From contig URKQ01000002.1 of NCBI GenBank assembly GCA_900548455.1, positions 170,114 to 234,113 of the forward strand: 64,000 bases of DNA, given 5' to 3'. Positions within the stretch are counted from its first letter, which is position 1; the number at the start of each line of letters is the position of its first letter. Made by a program: the position numbers and the translations under genes. Of this stretch, positions 62,124 through 64,000 are shown piece by piece. The stretch is from an uncultured Clostridium sp. (GTDB taxonomy: Bacteria; Bacillota; Clostridia; Clostridiales; Clostridiaceae). The notes under the pieces are model-generated. The model had not been told where the DNA came from and made no database searches. It was given only the letters and a program-made list of their open reading frames with translations.

Positions 62124-62753
62124 TTAAGCTTTAACAGCGTTTCTTATTACTACTAAACCTTTGTTTGGTCCAGGTATTCCACCCTTAACTAAGATAATGT
62201 TTTTCTCTGGTATTACTCTTACTATTTCAAGATTTAATACTGTAGTATTTACACTACCCATATGTCCAGGCATTTTTTTGTTTTTGAATGTTCTTGATGG
62301 ATCAGATGAAGCTCCCATTGATCCAACAGCTCTGTGGAATTTAGAACCGTGACTCATAGGTCCTCTGTGGAAATTATGTCTTTTAATTACGCCAGCAAAT
62401 CCTTTTCCTTTTGAAATTCCTGATACGTCAACTTTATCTCCAGCAGCAAATATATCTGCTTTTATTTCAGATCCTACTTCATATGAACTAACATCTTCTA
62501 GTCTGAATTCTTTTATGTGTCTTCTTACGACAACACCTGCTTTAGCAAATTCACCTCTTTTAGGTTTGTTTACTAATTTTTCTCTTATATCTCCAAATCC
62601 AACTTTAATTGCTTCGTAACCATCGTTTTCTACTGTTTTCTTTTGGATTACTACGCATGGACCAGCCTCTACAACTGTTACAGGAACTACTTTTCTATTT
62701 TCATCAAATATTTGAGTCATTCCTAATTTTTTACCCATTATAGCTTTTTGCAT
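62124..62753 (-). CDS. rplC: 50S ribosomal protein L3
   Basis: 209 residues; KKLGMTQIFDENRKVVPVTVVEAGP and FHRGPMSHGSKFHR are typical. The 105-nt gap between rpsJ and rplC contains two short stems (GTGATAG/CTATCAC and GACC/GGTC) but no gene. Confidence 0.98.
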   Translation of the reverse strand: MQKAIMGKKLGMTQIFDENRKVVPVTVVEAGPCVVIQKKTVENDGYEAIKVGFGDIREKLVNKPKRGEFAKAGVVVRRHIKEFRLEDVSSYEVGSEIKADIFAAGDKVDVSGISKGKGFAGVIKRHNFHRGPMSHGSKFHRAVGSMGASSDPSRTFKNKKMPGHMGSVNTTVLNLEIVRVIPEKNIILVKGGIPGPNKGLVVIRNAVKA

Positions 62754-62858
62754 TTAAATACACCTCCTACTAATTAGCGGACCACCAAAGCGGTCATAAT
62801 AGCTTAGTGATAGCCTCAACTATCACCCGTACTTACAGTTTTTCTGCTTTGTGTACGA

Positions 62859-63167
62859 TTATAATTTTATTTCGATATCTACGCCTGCTGGTAAGTCTAA
62901 TCTCATTAAAGCATCAACTGTTTTTGGTGATGGACTTAATATATCGATTAGTCTTTTATGAGTTCTTATTTCGAACTGCTCTCTTGAATCTTTATACTTA
63001 TGAGGAGCTCTTAAAATTGTTATAACATCTTTTTCAGTAGGTAGTGGTACTGGACCAGCTACTTTTGCTCCTGTATTCTTAGCAGTCTCAACAATCTTCT
63101 CTGCTGATTGATCAAGTATTGTATGATCAAACGCCTTTAATCTAATTCTGATTTTTTGTTTTGACAT
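62859..63167 (-). CDS. rpsJ: 30S ribosomal protein S10
   Basis: 102 residues; KIRIRLKAFDHTILDQSAEKIVETAK and the tRNA-facing loop RAPHKYKDSREQFEIRTHKR are diagnostic. First gene of the superoperon. In other bacteria S10 also works with NusB/NusG in antitermination. Confidence 0.98.
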   Translation of the reverse strand: MSKQKIRIRLKAFDHTILDQSAEKIVETAKNTGAKVAGPVPLPTEKDVITILRAPHKYKDSREQFEIRTHKRLIDILSPSPKTVDALMRLDLPAGVDIEIKL

Positions 63168-63375
63168 TTCATTCCCTCCTTTTCATCGCACGCTATTACT
63201 TCTTACGTACAACAGCGGATGTTCTGTAAACTGTTCCTGGTGTTTCATATTTTTTAAGAAAACACTAACAAATGTACAGACCCCGTCGCCCAATTCTTGA
63301 TTAGGACATGCTCGGTTAAGAATTCCCCCGGAAGTCCGGCAACCTCTTACCTCATCGCTGTTACCATACTGCAAC
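63168..63375 (-). ncRNA. Candidate S10 operon leader RNA
   Basis: About 205 nt of relatively GC-rich leader between the promoter and rpsJ, in strong contrast to the AT-rich flank. Visible stems are GAATTCTT/AAGAATT and CGGAC-TTCCG. Clostridial rpsJ leaders are known structured regulatory candidates; I assign this by position and composition only. The open frame inside it (63183-63374) looks non-coding. Confidence 0.5.
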
Positions 63376-63381
63376 TTCTTT

Positions 63382-63410
63382 AGTATACATTATTTTATTT
63401 ACTTTGACAA
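63382..63410 (-). promoter_or_regulatory. Promoter of the S10-spc-alpha superoperon
   Basis: Minus-strand TTGTCA (63410-63405), 17-nt spacer, TATACT (63387-63382), just upstream of the structured leader. The very AT-rich DNA beyond it may act as an UP element. Confidence 0.8.
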
Positions 63411-63742
63411 GAGTTTTTATTGATTTTTTACTTTAAAACTCTTCTATTTCTTATATGTATTTTTTTATTATTTATTATTATATATTTCTATTTTTTTGAT
63501 TACTATATCTATATATTATTTCACAATATACAAATTTTAGATCAATGTCATATATTTTTTTGCTTTAACTTAGCACTACATTAAAGTATTTTACACCACC
63601 ATATTAAAGATTTCAATATATAAATTAAGGAAATTTATTTTCTTTTTATATCTTTGATTACTTACATAAATATAAATTTCCTAATTACTTATATTACATT
63701 TATTTTCTGTAGATCATGCTTCATTTAGTTTTTCCTATGTAT
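63411..63742. other. AT-rich spacer between tuf and the S10 promoter
   Basis: About 330 bp with no open frame behind a ribosome site. It holds two weak inverted repeats (GAGTTTT/AAAACTC at 63411-63441; AGGAAATTTA and complement at 63628-63682). I see nothing else in it. Confidence 0.6.
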
Positions 63743-63781
63743 AAAAAAAATGGAGAAAAGGGCGTCCCCTTTTCTCCATTC
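63743..63781 (-). terminator. Terminator after tuf
   Basis: AATGGAGAAAAGGG pairs with its complement around a CGTC loop, followed by eight T on the minus strand. Very strong. Confidence 0.92.
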
Positions 63782-63868
63782 ACCTAGGTTTTTGTGTGCA
63801 CATTTTTCTTATTAGAAAATATTTTATAAATCAAGAAAATTTATACCTTAACTTGTAACTTCAAAGTA

Positions 63869-64000
63869 TTATTCAACTATGCTAGTTACAACTCCAGAAC
63901 CTACTGTTCTTCCACCTTCTCTAATCGCAAATCTTAATCCTTCATCCATTGCTACTGGTGTGATTAATTCTACGTTCATGTCTATGTGGTCTCCTGGCAT
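63869..64000 (-). CDS. tuf: Elongation factor Tu, C-terminal end (partial)
   Basis: The last 43 codons plus stop are in the window, reading MPGDHIDMNVELITPVAMDE, then LRFAIREGGRTVGSGVVTSI and VE: domain 3 of EF-Tu. The gene runs off the right edge; the M at 64000 is internal. tuf directly upstream of the S10 cluster is the common bacterial order. Confidence 0.97.
   Translation of the reverse strand: MPGDHIDMNVELITPVAMDEGLRFAIREGGRTVGSGVVTSIVE

Noticed and set aside
63183..63374. A 63-codon minus-strand frame in the rpsJ leader
   Set aside because: It fills the leader exactly, has odd composition and no ribosome site, and the region is better explained as structured RNA.
63628..63682. Inverted repeat AGGAAATTTA in the tuf-rpsJ spacer
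   Set aside because: Short AT-rich arms with a 35-bp loop and no gene nearby to regulate or terminate; chance is likely.
1..64000. Signs of mobile elements, CRISPR arrays, prophage, tRNA or rRNA genes
   Set aside because: I looked for transposase or integrase motifs, regularly spaced repeats and tRNA-like cloverleafs with CCA ends, and saw none; a profile search would be needed to exclude them fully.

Overview
The window is AT-rich DNA from a clostridial Firmicute (Clostridium sensu stricto type). The evidence is the S10-spc-alpha ribosomal order running straight into ecfA1-ecfA2-ecfT-truA-rplM-rpsI, the CdaA/CdaR and GlmM/GlmS neighbourhood, a phosphotransbutyrylase/butyrate kinase cluster, the spore-germination amidase CwlD, and a complete coenzyme-B12-dependent methylaspartate pathway of glutamate fermentation. 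That pathway is classic for glutamate fermenters such as C. tetanomorphum, C. cochlearium and C. tetani; I cannot name the species. Almost everything is on the minus strand. Only a sensor kinase/regulator pair (11349-13815) and a two-gene island (24561-25695) are on the plus strand.

Layout, left to right. 1-382: the 5' part of a glmS self-cleaving ribozyme with its promoter, then the glmM terminator. 382-9092: glmM with its own promoter, a split chromate-transporter pair, and two paralogous MFS exporters flanking a DUF5694 protein and a bactofilin/YhbD cluster. 9388-13815: a secreted FMN/FAD flavoprotein lipoprotein of the fumarate/urocanate reductase type, divergent from a YesM/YesN two-component system. 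13865-20427: a four-subunit 2-oxoacid:ferredoxin oxidoreductase, a P-loop ATPase, and butyrate kinase-phosphotransbutyrylase-butyrate kinase. 20645-24298: cdaA-cdaR-FAD oxidoreductase (c-di-AMP synthesis). 24561-25695: an unknown membrane-anchored protein followed by a 35-residue hydrophobic peptide. 25762-28791: a TPR membrane protein and an ECF sigma/anti-sigma pair.

29164-38964 is one long catabolic operon. In transcription order it encodes a GntR regulator, MutS, MutL, GlmE, methylaspartate ammonia-lyase, the mesaconase alpha and beta subunits, and citramalate lyase CitD, CitE and CitF. Together they turn glutamate into acetate plus pyruvate. The operon has a recognisable promoter with a dyad operator over the start site. 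Pyruvate can then feed the ferredoxin and acyl-phosphate/kinase steps, for which genes lie about 10 kb away. 39106-43199: cwlD, a Na/phosphate symporter with a PhoU domain, and a second ECF sigma/anti-sigma pair.

43340-63410 is the ribosomal protein superoperon. It includes rpmJ and rpmD, which are short; rpmD starts with TTG. A consensus promoter and structured leader precede rplM, and another promoter with a leader of about 200 nt precedes rpsJ. The right end holds an AT-rich spacer, the tuf terminator and the last 43 codons of tuf. I saw no tRNA, rRNA, CRISPR array, transposase or prophage gene.
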